Shown one piece after another: positions 28,136 to 42,078 of a stretch of 64,000 nucleotides of DNA. This DNA is from Constrictibacter sp. MBR-5 (GTDB lineage Bacteria > Pseudomonadota > Alphaproteobacteria > JAJUGE01), in NCBI RefSeq assembly GCF_040549485.1, contig NZ_JBEPTK010000002.1:248001-312000 (forward strand), written 5' to 3'. Made by a program: the position numbers and the translations under genes. The notes below the pieces were generated by a model. The model ran no database searches, was not told where the DNA came from, and saw only the letters and a list, made by a program, of their open reading frames with translations. The first letter of the stretch is position 1; each line of letters begins with the position of its first letter.

Positions 28136-29331
28136 TACCGGTCGCCGAGGCGCTGGATCGCATTCTGCGGGACGTCGAGCCTCTACCGGTGCAGCAGGTG
28201 CCGCTGCTCGACGGTCTCGGCCGGGTGCTGGCCGGGGACATTGCGGCGCGGCGGACGCAGCCGCCGATGGCGGTGTCGGCCATGGACGGCTACGCGGTGC
28301 GCGCCGCCGACGTCGCCACGGTGCCGGCGACGCTCCGCCTGATCGGCGCGGTGCCGGCGGGTCGCATCTTCGACGGGCAGATAGGGCCGGGCGAGACGGT
28401 GCGGATCTTCACCGGTGCGGCACTGCCCGCCGGCGCCGATGCGGTGGTCATCCAGGAAGACACGACGGCCGACCGCGACCGGATTATCGCGACGGAGTCG
28501 GTGGTGGCCGGCCGCCACGTGCGCCGGGCCGGTATCGACTTCCGAGAGGGGGAGGTCGGACTGCGCGCCGGGCGGCGGCTGACGGCGCGGGACATCGGCT
28601 TCGCCGCGGCGATGAACGTGCCGTGGCTGACGGTCCGCCAGCGGCCGCGCGTCGCCATCCTGGCGACTGGCGACGAGATCGCGCTGCCCGGCGATCCCCT
28701 GGCACCCGGACAGATCGTCAGTTCGAACGGCCCTGCGCTGCACGCTTTCGTCCGGGCCTGCGGCGGCGAACCGATCGATCTCGGCATCGCCGCGGACACC
28801 GAGGAGGCGATCGTCGAGCGGGCGCTGGGGGCCGTGGGGGCGCAGGTGCTGGTCACGACGGGCGGTGCGTCGGTCGGCGACCACGACCTGGTGCAGCCGG
28901 CGCTGACCCGCATGGGGATGACGCTCGACTTCTGGAAGATCGCCATGCGGCCGGGCAAGCCGCTGATGGTCGGGCGGCTGGGCGACATGCGCGTGCTGGG
29001 GCTGCCGGGAAATCCGGTCTCCTCCATGGTGTGCGCGATCCTGTTCCTGCGGCCGCTGCTGGCGCGGCTCGCCGGGAGCGAGGATCCCGCGGGCGAGGGG
29101 CGAGGGACGGCACGGCTCGGACGCGCTCTGCCGGAGAACGACAGGCGCGAGGACTATCTGCGGGCGACGCTGACGACCGAGGCCGACGGCACGCTGGTCG
29201 CCCATCCCTTCGAGGTCCAGGACAGCTCGCTGCTCGGCGCCCTGGCGCGGGCCGACGCGCTGGTGATCCGGCCGCCGCATGCGCCGCCAGCGGCGGCAGG
29301 TGCGCAGGTCGAGATCCTGCGCCTGACCTGA
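28132..29331 (+). CDS. moeA: Molybdopterin molybdenumtransferase
   Basis: Inserts molybdate into adenylylated molybdopterin. Motifs: [87 protein letters not shown] and [12 protein letters not shown]. Length 399 aa. Start ATG 28132 in the moaC stop. In many relatives lexA follows moeA; here a cysteine-rich protein follows instead, four bases after the stop. Confidence 0.95.
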   Translation: MIPVAEALDRILRDVEPLPVQQVPLLDGLGRVLAGDIAARRTQPPMAVSAMDGYAVRAADVATVPATLRLIGAVPAGRIFDGQIGPGETVRIFTGAALPAGADAVVIQEDTTADRDRIIATESVVAGRHVRRAGIDFREGEVGLRAGRRLTARDIGFAAAMNVPWLTVRQRPRVAILATGDEIALPGDPLAPGQIVSSNGPALHAFVRACGGEPIDLGIAADTEEAIVERALGAVGAQVLVTTGGASVGDHDLVQPALTRMGMTLDFWKIAMRPGKPLMVGRLGDMRVLGLPGNPVSSMVCAILFLRPLLARLAGSEDPAGEGRGTARLGRALPENDRREDYLRATLTTEADGTLVAHPFEVQDSSLLGALARADALVIRPPHAPPAAAGAQVEILRLT

Positions 29332-29334
29332 CGC

Positions 29335-29730
29335 ATGGGACGGGGTCCCGCACAGGGCGAAAGGCGCGACCGCCTGATCGCGCTCTATGCCGAGATGGCC
29401 GTGCTGACCGAGCCGGAGTGCCTGGCCTTCTGCCCACGGCCGATGACCTGCTGCGAGGAGCGCTACTGCACCATCGCGATGGAGTTCGCCGCCGAGCATT
29501 GGGATGTCGAGCTGGTGCCGACATGGCACAGAGTGCTGCCGATGATGGGCCCCGACGGCTGCACTGTGGCGCCGCATCTGCGCCCCATCTGCACGGCGCA
29601 CACCTGCGATATCTGCGAGCACGGCGCGAAGCGCGGCGACCCCGTCTGGACCGAGCGCTACTACGCGCTGAAGGACGCCATCGCCGCCCTGGAGGCGGAG
29701 ATCCTGGGCGACGTGTTCATCTCCGGCTAG
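29335..29730 (+). CDS. Cysteine-rich hypothetical protein after moeA
   Basis: A 131-residue protein with an N-terminal Arg-rich segment, then CPRPMTCCEERYC and, near the end, CTVAPHLRPICTAHTCDICEHG. The spacing of Cys and His (C-x5-C-C-x4-C, then C-x8-C-x4-C-x2-C-x2-H) suggests a bound metal such as Zn or an Fe-S cluster; metal type is inference. No signal peptide. It starts three bases after the moeA stop, so it is probably in the trp-mo operon and could have a cofactor or metal role. I do not recognise the family. Confidence 0.65.
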   Translation: MGRGPAQGERRDRLIALYAEMAVLTEPECLAFCPRPMTCCEERYCTIAMEFAAEHWDVELVPTWHRVLPMMGPDGCTVAPHLRPICTAHTCDICEHGAKRGDPVWTERYYALKDAIAALEAEILGDVFISG

Positions 29731-29830
29731 CGTCTTCTTTCCCCGTTGGCGCACGCTTTTCTGCTATAGTCTTCGGCCCGGTGCGGTGAGTTTCGTCGCA
29801 CCGCGAGTCTTTTGGCCAGTCGGGACGGAC

Positions 29831-30945
29831 ATGAAGCTCACGATCGAACGCAGCGCTCTCCTCAAGTCGCTCGCTCATGCCCAGAGCGTCGTCGAGCGCC
29901 GGAACACGATCCCGATCCTCGCGAACATCATGCTGCAGGTCGACAAGGGGCGGCTCAGCCTCGCGGCGACCGACATGGATATCGGCGTGATCGAGACCCT
30001 GGAGGTCGAGGCCAGCGTTTCGGGCGCCACGACGGCGCCGGCGCACACGCTCTACGAGATCGCGCGCAAGCTGCCGGAAGGGTCGCAGGTTCAGATCGAC
30101 GCCACCGGCGAGCATGGACAGATCAAGCTCCGCTCCGGCCGCTCGACCTTCACGCTGTCGACCCTGCCGACCGAGGACTTCCCGGTGATCTCCGGCGGCG
30201 ACCTGCCCTACCGCTTCCGGATCGCGGCCAAGGAACTGCGCGGCCTGATCGACCGGACGCGCTTCGCGATCTCGACCGAGGAGACGCGCTACTACCTGAA
30301 CGGCGTGTACCTGCATCCGGCCGAGACCGACGGGGTGCCGCTGCTGCGTGCCGTGGCGACCGACGGGCACCGGCTGGCGCGCTGCGAGATTCCGCTGCCG
30401 GACGGCGCGTCGGGCATGCCGGGCGTCATCGTGCCGCGCAAGGCGGTGACCGAGATCCGCAAGCTGCTGGAGGATGAGGGCGGCGAGGTCGAGGTCGCGC
30501 TGTCCGAATCGAAGATCCGCTTCGTCGTCGGCGACCTCGTCCTGATCTCCAAGCTGATCGACGGGACCTTCCCGGACTATGAGCGCGTCATCCCGGTCGG
30601 CAACGACAAGACGCTGGACATCGACTGCAAGGCCTTCCGCGAAGCCGTCGACCGCGTGTCGACCATCTCCTCGGAAAAGTCGCGCGCGGTGAAGCTGAGC
30701 TTCAAGGACGGCACCCTCGTCCTGTCGGCGACGAGCGCCGACAACGGCATCGCCACCGAGGAGTTGGAGATCCGTTACGACGGTCCGCCGATGGATATCG
30801 GCTTCAACTCGCGCTACCTGCTGGACATCGCCGCGCAGATCGACGGCGATACCATCGAACTGGTCCTCGCCGATTCGACGGCACCAACGGTGCTGCGCGA
30901 TCTCGCCGATACCAGCGCGCTCTACGTCCTCATGCCGATGCGAGT

Positions 30946-30949
<4 letters not shown>
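29831..30949 (+). CDS. dnaN: DNA polymerase III beta sliding clamp
   Basis: Dimeric ring clamp that tethers DnaE. MKLTIERSALLKSLAHAQSVVERRNTIPILANIML is the standard opening, and the three repeats of the clamp fold are visible, with the partner pocket formed near the C-terminal YVLMPMRV. ATG 29831 gives 372 aa; an upstream in-frame extension to 29786 lacks the family N-terminus. Overlaps recF by GTGA. dnaA is 20 kb away, so the classical dnaA-dnaN-recF-gyrB order is split. Confidence 0.97.
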
Positions 30950-34615
<3,666 letters not shown>

Positions 34616-34648
34616 CCCGTCGCCGGAAGCGGCGGCTACCGCCCGCCG

Positions 34649-35488
34649 CTATCGGATGGCGGCGTAGGACCGCGTGATCTCGGCGCCGAACAGGAATATC
34701 TGCGCCGAGTAGTATACCCAGAGCAGCACAACGATCAGCGATCCGGCGGCGCCGTAGGTGGAGGCGGCGCCGGTATGGCCGAGATACAGGCTGACCAGCT
34801 GTCGTCCGATGACGAACAGCAGCGCCGTGACCGCGCCACCGAACCACACGTCGCGCCACTGGATGTGCGTGTCGGGCAGCAGCCGGTAGACCAGCGCGAA
34901 CAGCGCCGTGAGAATGCCGAACGAGATCAGGAAGTTCACGATCTGCAGGATCGTGCCCATGAAGGGAATGCGATCGTTCAGCGTGTCGCTGAAGCCCGCC
35001 AGCAGGGCATTGATGATCAGCGACGCCAGCAGGAGAAGCCCCAGGCAGAAGATGAGCATGAGGCTCATCAGGCGCGTGTGGAGCAGCGACCATGCCCCGG
35101 AACGGCTCGGTTCGGCTTTCCAGATGACGTTGAGCGCGTCCTGGATCTGGCCGAACACGGTGGTCGCGGCCACCATCATCGTCAGCAGGCCGAGGGCGGT
35201 GGCGATGAGGCCGGTGCCGAGATTCCCGGCATTCTCGACCATCGCCTGCACCGCCTTGGCGCTGTCGGCGCCGACGATGCCGATCAACTGGTCGTCGACG
35301 GCGCCTCGGGCTGCGGCATCGCCGTAGACGAAGCCGGCCACGGCGATGATCAGCACGAGAAGGGGGGCGAGCGAGAACAGCGTGTAGAACGCGATCGCCG
35401 CGCCCATGGTGCCGGCCCTGTCGTTGCCGAACGCGACCACTGCCTGCTTCAGCACCCGCCAGTACAGGCGAAGGTACGGAAGAAGCAT
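34649..35488 (-). CDS. YihY/BrkB-type inner-membrane protein
   Basis: A 279-residue membrane protein with about six hydrophobic segments: LVLIIAVAGFVYG, GLIATALGLLTMMVAATTVFG, LMLIFCLGLLLLASLIINALL, ILQIVNFLISFGILTALFALVY, GGAVTALLFVIGRQLV, and a C-terminal VVLLWVYYSAQIFLFGAEITR. The motifs YTLFSLAPLL, VFGQIQDALNVIW and PDTHIQWRDVWFGG are those of the YihY/virulence-factor-BrkB family. The historical RNase BN name is wrong for this family. It converges with gyrB. Function is uncertain; transport or envelope integrity are proposed roles. Confidence 0.93.
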   Translation of the reverse strand: MLLPYLRLYWRVLKQAVVAFGNDRAGTMGAAIAFYTLFSLAPLLVLIIAVAGFVYGDAAARGAVDDQLIGIVGADSAKAVQAMVENAGNLGTGLIATALGLLTMMVAATTVFGQIQDALNVIWKAEPSRSGAWSLLHTRLMSLMLIFCLGLLLLASLIINALLAGFSDTLNDRIPFMGTILQIVNFLISFGILTALFALVYRLLPDTHIQWRDVWFGGAVTALLFVIGRQLVSLYLGHTGAASTYGAAGSLIVVLLWVYYSAQIFLFGAEITRSYAAIR

Positions 35489-35491
35489 CCC

Positions 35492-35743
35492 CTAGGCCCT
35501 TCTGCCCACGACGAGCCGGTAGATCAGAAGCAGGATGATGGCGCCCACGACGCCGGCGATGAACGCGCCCCAGCCCGATGCGAGTTCGAGGCCTGCGATG
35601 TCGGCGAGCCATGTGCCGACGAAGGATCCGGCTATGCCGAGCAGAATGGTGACGATGATGCCGCCGGGATCGCGGCCGGGCATGAGCAGCTTCGCCACGA
35701 TGCCGATGATCAGGCCGGTGACGATGGTAACGATGATTCCCAT
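35492..35743 (-). CDS. GlsB/YeaQ/YmgE-type small membrane protein
   Basis: An 83-residue protein, almost all membrane: MGIIVTIVTGLIIGIVAKLLMPGRDPGG followed by GIAGSFVGTWLAD and a final segment FIAGVVGAIILLLIYRLVVG. The Gly-rich pattern with KLLMPGRDPGGIIVTILLGI is the transglycosylase-associated (GlsB) family, often stress-induced. The ATG at 35743 has a GGGGGGA-type ribosome site. It is just upstream of the YihY-like gene on the same strand. Confidence 0.88.
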   Translation of the reverse strand: MGIIVTIVTGLIIGIVAKLLMPGRDPGGIIVTILLGIAGSFVGTWLADIAGLELASGWGAFIAGVVGAIILLLIYRLVVGRRA

Positions 35744-35836
35744 TGAATCCCCCCGAGAAAGCTTGACGCAGGAACGAGGCGGCCACCCGGCCGGTTCCGA
35801 AGGTCGGCCCGCGCGCGGCGGAAGGAAGGCACGAGG

Positions 35837-36736
35837 ATGACAATAGTGCAGCGGTCGTCGCCTGCGTCGCTTCGTACGGCGCTCATCGCGGCTGCCTTCG
35901 GTCGAGGTGCGAGCGACCCCGGTTGCGCGGCAGGCCCGGCGCGCCTGCGGGATGCCGACCTCGCCGGCCGCCTCGCGGCAGCCGGCGTGGCGGCCGAATG
36001 GCTGGCGGACATCGGCGACCCGGTCGGGGAGCCATCTCCCATGGCGGCCGCGGCCGATGTGGCGGCGCAGCTGGCGACTGCGTGCGGTGCCGCGCTTGCG
36101 GTCGGCCGCCGGCCGGTGGTGATCGGCGGCGACCATTCCTGCGCGGTCGGCACGTGGAGCGGCGTCGCCCGCGGCCTGCGCGGCGAGGGCCGGCTGGGCC
36201 TGATCTGGATCGACGCTCATCTGGACAGCCATACGCCGGCCACGAGCCATACCGGCATGATCCACGGCATGCCGGTGGCGGCGCTGCTCGGGCACGGCGA
36301 CCCGCGGCTGACCGGCATCGCCGGTGGCATGCCCGCCCTCCGGCCGGAGGATCTGTGCATCGTCGGCGCCCGGGACTACGAGCCGGAGGAGCCGGAATTC
36401 CTCGCCGGCCAGGGCGTGCGCGTCTTCTTCGCCGAGGAGGTGCGTGCGCGCGGCCTTCCCGCCGTGATGGACGAGGCGCTGACACGCGTCCGCGCCGGAA
36501 CCGCGGCGTTCGGCGTCTCTCTGGATCTCGACGCCGTCGATCCCGGGGAAGCGCCAGGCGTCGGCTGCCGGGTCGCCGACGGCCTGACCGCCGCGGATCT
36601 CGTCGCAGCCGTGGAGCAGGTGCGCAGCGTCGCCGAGCCGATCGCGTGGGAGTTGGTCGAGTTCAACCCGCGGCGCGACATCGACGGTCGGACGGCGGCG
36701 CTCGCGATGCGGCTTCTCGAATCGGCGCTGCGGTAG
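35837..36736 (+). CDS. Arginase-family ureohydrolase
   Basis: Binuclear-manganese hydrolase of the arginase/agmatinase fold. The metal motifs are GGDHSCAVG, IDAHLDSHTP and GVSLDLDAVDP; TSHTGMIHGMPVAALLG resembles arginase substrate segment. The product is 299 aa, as expected. A close match to arginase (arginine to ornithine and urea) is favoured over agmatinase by DAHLDSHTP-x-SHTG and Glu-containing C-terminal region (WELVEFNPRRD). It diverges from the GlsB-like gene. The following acetyltransferase is 128 bases downstream. Confidence 0.85.
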   Translation: MTIVQRSSPASLRTALIAAAFGRGASDPGCAAGPARLRDADLAGRLAAAGVAAEWLADIGDPVGEPSPMAAAADVAAQLATACGAALAVGRRPVVIGGDHSCAVGTWSGVARGLRGEGRLGLIWIDAHLDSHTPATSHTGMIHGMPVAALLGHGDPRLTGIAGGMPALRPEDLCIVGARDYEPEEPEFLAGQGVRVFFAEEVRARGLPAVMDEALTRVRAGTAAFGVSLDLDAVDPGEAPGVGCRVADGLTAADLVAAVEQVRSVAEPIAWELVEFNPRRDIDGRTAALAMRLLESALR

Positions 36737-36864
36737 CGAAGCGGGTCGCGCGGCCGCCGCCATGCGGATTGGCCCCCGTCGATGCCGCGGAAGCGGCCCT
36801 TCGGTGCCGCGCCGATGCATCCTAGGGTCCGGCCGGCAATAGAGGACGCTGGGGAGGACGCTGG

Positions 36865-37302
36865 ATGATCGAGATCGGCAAGCTGCAGCCCGACGACCGG
36901 GCGGCCTGGGAGACGCTGTTCCGCGGCTATATCGACTTCTACGAGCGGACGCTGCGCCAGGAAGACTATGATCGGGCCTGGGCGCTGTTCCAGGAAGACG
37001 AACGCCTGCACGCGCTGGGTGCGCGCGTCGACGGGGCGCTGGTGGGGATCACCCATTTCTTCATCCACGCCAACACGTCGGGCCCGGACGTCTGCTATCT
37101 GCAGGACCTGTTCACCGCGCGCGACCTGCGCGGCAAGGGTGTCGGCCGGGCGCTGATCCAGGCGGTCGCCGACTGGGCGCGCGAGCGCGGTTGTTGCCGG
37201 CTCTACTGGATGACGCACGAGAGCAACGCCACCGCCCGGCGCCTCTACGACAAGGTCGCCGAGAATCGCGGCTTCATCCGCTATCAGATCGAGCTGGGAT
37301 AG
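36865..37302 (+). CDS. GNAT-family N-acetyltransferase
   Basis: 145-residue GNAT enzyme. The acetyl-CoA loop is [25 protein letters not shown] (R-G-K-G-V-G), and the closing segment is [29 protein letters not shown], which resembles the diamine and amino-acid acetyltransferases of the same shape. Start ATG 36865 has GGGGAGG upstream. Substrate unknown. Confidence 0.88.
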   Translation: MIEIGKLQPDDRAAWETLFRGYIDFYERTLRQEDYDRAWALFQEDERLHALGARVDGALVGITHFFIHANTSGPDVCYLQDLFTARDLRGKGVGRALIQAVADWARERGCCRLYWMTHESNATARRLYDKVAENRGFIRYQIELG

Positions 37303-37384
37303 CGCCGCCCGGTTGCGCCGCCGGGGTCGACGGCCGCGCGCCGATGCGCGTAGAATGTCCGGACACAAACGAGAGGGCGGAAAT

Positions 37385-39100
37385 ATGCCGGGCAAGCTGG
37401 ACCTCGTCATCCGCGGCGGCACGATCGTCGACGGCACCGGAAATGGCACCTTCGAGGGCGATGTCGGCATCGCCGACGGTGCGATCGTCGCGGTCGGCAA
37501 GGTCGAGGGCCGCGGTACCGAAGAGATCGACGCCCGCGGGATGCTGGTCACGCCCGGCTTCGTCGACATCCACACGCATTACGACGGCCAGGCCGTGTGG
37601 GATTCCCAGATGACGCCGTCCTGCTGGCACGGCGTCACCACAGCCGTGATGGGCAATTGCGGCGTCGGCTTCGCGCCCTGCAAGCCGGCGGACCGCGAGA
37701 AGCTCGTCGAGCTGATGGAAGGCGTGGAGGACATTCCGGGCCCCGTCATGCACGAGGGGCTGAAGTGGGAGTGGGAATCCTTCGCCGAGTATCTCGACGC
37801 GCTCGACCGGCGTCGCCGCGACATCGACCTTTGCGCGATGCTGCCGCACGCGGCGGTGCGGGTGTACGTCATGGGCGACCGCGCGATCGCTCTGGAGCCG
37901 GCCAATCAGGCGGACGTCGCCCAGATGCGCGCCATCGTGGCGGATGCGGTGCGTGCCGGCGCCTTCGGCGTCTCGACGTCGCGGACGACCAGTCACAAGA
38001 GCCTGAAGGGCGACTACACGCCGACGCTGCGGGCGCTGGAGGCTGAACTCACCGGCCTCACGCTGGGCATGAAGGATGCCGGGTCGGGCTTCCTGGAGAT
38101 CGTCTCCGAGTGGACCCAGCCGGACGTGAAGGAAGAGTTCGCCATGCTGCGGCGCGCGGTCGCCGCCTCGGGCCATCCTTGCGTCTTCTCGCTGGCCCAG
38201 CGCAACAACGGCCCGGTGATCTGGAAGGACCTGCTGAAGTTCAGCGCCGACGCGGTGAAGGACGGCGTCAACATCCGCCCCGTGGTGCCGCCGCGGGCGA
38301 TCGGTCTCCTGCTCGGCCTCGAGGGCAGCCAGAACCCGTTCTCGGGCTGCGCGTCCTATCGGAAGATCGCCCACCTGCCGGTCGCCGAGCGCGTGAAGAT
38401 CATGCGCGATCCCGCGTTCCGCGGGCAGCTGCTGTCCGAGGACCCGAAGGAATTCAGCACCTTCCCGCTGTTCCACCGGATGTCCTATTCGCAGATGTAC
38501 CGCTTCGGCAATCCGCCGAACTATGAGCCGAAGCGCGAGGATTCGATCGAGTCGATCGCCGCGCGCGAAGGCCGTACGCCGGAGGAAGTCGCCTACGACG
38601 TCATGCTCGAGGACGAGGGCATGGGCTTCATCTACGCACCGATCACCAATTACGCGACGCACGACCTCAGCATCGCCGAGGCGATGCTCGACGACCGCAA
38701 CGCGATTATGGGTCTGGGCGACGGCGGCGCGCATGTCGGCTTCATCCTGGACGCCGGTTATCCGACGTATCTGCTGTCCCACTGGGGCAAGGCGCGCGAG
38801 CGCTGGGACGTGGCGGAACTGGTGCGGCGCCTGACGTCGGATACCGCGGATGCCGCCGGACTGTCCGATCGCGGCCGGATCGCCGTCGGCAAGAAGGGTG
38901 ACATCAACATCATCGACTGGAGCAAGATCGGCTTCGGCTCGCCCTACGTCGCCTACGACCTGCCGGCCGGCGGCAAGCGCCTGCTCCAGAAGGGCAGCGG
39001 CTACGTCGCGACGATCGTCTCCGGCGAAGTCACCTATCGCGACGGCGAGGCGACCGGTGCCCTGCCGGGCCGCCTCGTTCGGGGCCAGCGGGCGGCCTGA
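37385..39100 (+). CDS. Amidohydrolase, N-acyl-D-amino-acid deacylase-like
   Basis: Metal-dependent amidohydrolase: [24 protein letters not shown] is the beta-sandwich start, and the metal motif is DIHTHYDGQ with His63 and His65. Further landmarks are [24 protein letters not shown] and the C-terminal [23 protein letters not shown]. The [13 protein letters not shown] segment is shared with D-aminoacylases (family COG3653). Length 571 aa. GGGCGGAAAT precedes ATG 37385. The substrate is not certain; N-acyl-D-amino acids or hydantoin-type amides are reasonable. A terminator follows. Confidence 0.88.
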   Translation: MPGKLDLVIRGGTIVDGTGNGTFEGDVGIADGAIVAVGKVEGRGTEEIDARGMLVTPGFVDIHTHYDGQAVWDSQMTPSCWHGVTTAVMGNCGVGFAPCKPADREKLVELMEGVEDIPGPVMHEGLKWEWESFAEYLDALDRRRRDIDLCAMLPHAAVRVYVMGDRAIALEPANQADVAQMRAIVADAVRAGAFGVSTSRTTSHKSLKGDYTPTLRALEAELTGLTLGMKDAGSGFLEIVSEWTQPDVKEEFAMLRRAVAASGHPCVFSLAQRNNGPVIWKDLLKFSADAVKDGVNIRPVVPPRAIGLLLGLEGSQNPFSGCASYRKIAHLPVAERVKIMRDPAFRGQLLSEDPKEFSTFPLFHRMSYSQMYRFGNPPNYEPKREDSIESIAAREGRTPEEVAYDVMLEDEGMGFIYAPITNYATHDLSIAEAMLDDRNAIMGLGDGGAHVGFILDAGYPTYLLSHWGKARERWDVAELVRRLTSDTADAAGLSDRGRIAVGKKGDINIIDWSKIGFGSPYVAYDLPAGGKRLLQKGSGYVATIVSGEVTYRDGEATGALPGRLVRGQRAA

Positions 39101-39107
39101 TCGACCC

Positions 39108-39140
39108 GCCGGGGCGGCCGAGCGGTCGTCCCGGCTTTTC
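39108..39140 (+). terminator. Terminator after the amidohydrolase
   Basis: GCCGGG (39108-39113) pairs with CCCGGC (39130-39135), followed by TTTTC. Confidence 0.55.
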
Positions 39141-39145
39141 GAAGC

Positions 39146-39188
39146 CGAACGGTGTGACGCGTGCCGCACGGCACGCGTTTGCCGTTCG
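39146..39188. repeat. Composite 43-base palindrome
   Basis: Inner perfect arms ACGCGTGCC / GGCACGCGT (39157-39165 and 39170-39178) around a 4-base loop, framed by outer arms CGAACGG (39146-39152) and CCGTTCG (39182-39188). It sits 50 bases upstream of the secreted-protein operon at 39238. It could fold as one long hairpin or serve as an operator. Confidence 0.7.
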
Positions 39189-39237
39189 TGGCGATCGCAC
39201 CCTTTGCTACACTTCGTTGGGGTAGGGGGGCGACTGG

Positions 39238-40365
39238 ATGGCACGACGGTCGGTTCGATTGGTCCGGGGCACGGCCGCGATCGTGCTGGCGATCTGCGCT
39301 TCGTGCGTCTGGCAAGCCGACCGGGCACGAGCAGCCGGCGCCGGCCAGCGTTTCCAGCAAGTCGAAATCGTCGACTTTACCGGTTTCGAACGGCCCATAC
39401 CGGCGATGCGAGGTCTCATTCCCGCCGGCTGGGCGGCGAGGGGCGGGGTCTTCTGGAGCCCGCAGGCGCAGTGCGGCGCGGACGGCGTGCAGATCCAGTG
39501 GGGCGCCTGGGACCCGGTCAGCGGCGCCGCGGTGGAGACGCTCCCGGCGATCGCCTGGCAGGCGAACAACCTGCCGATCCAGATGCCGCCGAACACCAGC
39601 GGCGCCCATTGTCTGCACGCGCCGATCACGACGGTGCGCGCCTATCTCGAGGCGCTGGTGCAGATCGTGCGGCCCGGAGCGCAGGTGCTGGATTTCCGCC
39701 CGCAGCCGGAACTCCTGAAGATCGCAGGGATGGAGCCGAGGCGCGACATGCTGCCGGGGGGCGAGATGCGGAACTGGGCCGAAGCCGGCGACCTGCTCAT
39801 CGGCTACGATGCCCAGGGACGGAACTTCCGCGAGGTAATCCGCGGCATCGCCGTCTTCTTCACGTCGACGATGCAAGGCGTGATGCCTGGGGAGATCCGT
39901 CGTTTTCTGACCGGGAACTCGCTGCCGGCTTTCGCCATGCGGGCGCCCGACGGTTCCCTGGATTTCCGGCTGTTCGACTCCGTACACAAGTCGTTTCGCA
40001 TGGACCCGGAATGGGGGGCGCGCATGGCGAAACACAATGCCGAGATGTCGAGGATCAACACGAAGGGGGCCGCGGACCGTCATGCGATGCGCATGCAGAC
40101 GAACCGCGAGATCAGCGACGTGATGAACAAGAGCGGGGCCAACCGGCAGGCGAGCCAGGACCGGACGCAGGAGAAGTTCGTCCGCGCCATCCGCGGCGTC
40201 GAACTCTATGCCGATCCCGCAGCGGGGCGGCCGGTCGAGCTACCGAACACCTACGACCACGCGTGGCGGCTTCAGGACGGTACATACATGATGACCGACA
40301 ATCCCAACTTCGATCCGAACGTCGAGTTCGGCGTGAACGGCACGCGCCTGCAGGTGATCCGATGA
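39238..40365 (+). CDS. Secreted hypothetical protein, first gene of a two-gene operon
   Basis: A 375-residue protein with a Sec-type signal ([17 protein letters not shown] followed by ARAAGAG). The body has about 200 residues of ordered sequence containing [37 protein letters not shown] and [18 protein letters not shown], then a charged helical region ([30 protein letters not shown]) and a C-terminal [31 protein letters not shown]. The last part resembles proteins that process or bind small hydrophobic peptides only by shape; no family is recognised. It overlaps the following gene by ATGA, so the two products are probably used together in the periplasm. Confidence 0.7.
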   Translation: MARRSVRLVRGTAAIVLAICASCVWQADRARAAGAGQRFQQVEIVDFTGFERPIPAMRGLIPAGWAARGGVFWSPQAQCGADGVQIQWGAWDPVSGAAVETLPAIAWQANNLPIQMPPNTSGAHCLHAPITTVRAYLEALVQIVRPGAQVLDFRPQPELLKIAGMEPRRDMLPGGEMRNWAEAGDLLIGYDAQGRNFREVIRGIAVFFTSTMQGVMPGEIRRFLTGNSLPAFAMRAPDGSLDFRLFDSVHKSFRMDPEWGARMAKHNAEMSRINTKGAADRHAMRMQTNREISDVMNKSGANRQASQDRTQEKFVRAIRGVELYADPAAGRPVELPNTYDHAWRLQDGTYMMTDNPNFDPNVEFGVNGTRLQVIR

Positions 40366-41366
40366 GCCGTCGCCAGAACGCCGGGTTGGTCGCTCTCGCC
40401 GCTTCCGCGGCCGTGGCGCTCGCGGTATCGGCCGCTTCCGCGCAGCAGAGTTTCCCGACCCAGGGACAGGCGCCGAGCTATGGCGGCCAGCCTAGTTACG
40501 GCCAGCAGCCGCAGCAGGGTGGCTATGGCCAGCCGCAGCCGGACTATGGCCAGCAACAGCCCGGCTACGGGCAGCAGCCCGGCGGCTATGGCCAGCAACA
40601 GCCGGGTTATGGCCAGCCGCCCGGCGGCTACGGCCAGCAGCAGCAGCCGGGCTACGGGCAGGCGCCCGGCGGCTACGGGCAGCAGCAGCCGGGATATGGC
40701 CAACAGCCCGGAGGCTATGGCCAACAGCCCGGAGGCTATGGCCGGCAGCAGCCGGGATACGGGCAGCAGCCCGGTGGGCCGGGACAGCAGCCCGGCGGCT
40801 ACGGCCAACAGCCGCCAGGAGGGCAGCAGCCGCAGTTCGGCGGTGGCCCCGGCGGCATGCCGGGGCAGCCGGGCAGCGGCAACCTCGACGCCATGATGGC
40901 GATGGAGCGTCAGGATTTCGGCGTGCCGCCGCAGCGCGAACTGCACGGCGGCGCCATGCACGGCCCGACGCCCACGGAGATTCCCGGCGGCAAGCTCATC
41001 ACCACAAAGGGGCTGGTCGACCTGCTCCAGAACCAGCAGCAGCTGCGCCCGGTGGTTTTCGACGTGCTCGGCGGGCCGCAGACCCTGCCCCAGGCGCGCC
41101 CCGCCGTCCCGGCCTCGCAGCCGGGCAGCTTCGAAGACCCGGTGCAGCGCGAGTTCGGCGCCTATCTGCAGCAGGCGACCGGCGGGAATCGCGAGACCCC
41201 GATCGTCTTCTATTGCCTCAATCCGCAATGCTGGATGTCCTACAACGCCGCACTTCGGGCGATCAACCTGGGGTACGGCAACGTCCTCTGGTACCGCGGC
41301 GGCATCGAGGCGTGGCAGCAGGCGGGCCTGCCGGTGCAGGGGCAGGGACAGCGGTTCGGTCAATAG
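40362..41366 (+). CDS. Secreted rhodanese-like protein with Gly-Tyr-Gln-Pro low-complexity domain
   Basis: A 334-residue protein. Signal peptide ([20 protein letters not shown]), then residues ~37-175 made of repeats of the type [14 protein letters not shown], then a rhodanese-like domain from ~residue 190 ([51 protein letters not shown]). Cys285 and Cys290 are in CLNPQCW; the C-x4-C-W and SYNAALRA segments are those of the PQQ-associated CXXCW rhodanese group, although this spacing differs from the name-giving motif. The repeat region resembles FUS-type prion-like domains. It overlaps the upstream secreted protein by ATGA. No PQQ gene is nearby. Confidence 0.85.
   Translation: MSRRQNAGLVALAASAAVALAVSAASAQQSFPTQGQAPSYGGQPSYGQQPQQGGYGQPQPDYGQQQPGYGQQPGGYGQQQPGYGQPPGGYGQQQQPGYGQAPGGYGQQQPGYGQQPGGYGQQPGGYGRQQPGYGQQPGGPGQQPGGYGQQPPGGQQPQFGGGPGGMPGQPGSGNLDAMMAMERQDFGVPPQRELHGGAMHGPTPTEIPGGKLITTKGLVDLLQNQQQLRPVVFDVLGGPQTLPQARPAVPASQPGSFEDPVQREFGAYLQQATGGNRETPIVFYCLNPQCWMSYNAALRAINLGYGNVLWYRGGIEAWQQAGLPVQGQGQRFGQ
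40470..40880 (+). repeat. Tandem codon repeats encoding YGQQPGG units
   Basis: About twelve imperfect copies of 21-27 base units (TATGGCCAGCAGCCCGGCGG variants) coding for [21 protein letters not shown] and similar. Codons differ between copies, so expansion is not recent. Confidence 0.85.
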
Positions 41367-41453
41367 CACGGGACCGGCCGCGCCCGCCCGGTCTTCCGTG
41401 GCCGCGTCCGGCCATGCTAGGTACGAACGAGGCAAGGCTTGAGCGAGGCTGAG

Positions 41454-41978
<525 letters not shown>

Positions 41979-42078
41979 CGGCGAGTCCGGCCGCCACCGT
42001 CATGCCCGTGTCACATGTGAAGGCTAGGGTGCAGCGCCTCGGCCTTGAGCATGGCGGCAACGGGGCGGCAGCAACGGG

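Noticed and set aside
36737-36864. Possible promoter or RNA between arginase and the acetyltransferase
   Set aside because: Nothing stands out beyond a GGGGAGG ribosome site; no hairpin with a T tract and no -35/-10 pair.
40470-40880. CRISPR-like repeat array
   Set aside because: The repeats are codon repeats in frame within one ORF, with no unique spacers of constant length and no cas genes.
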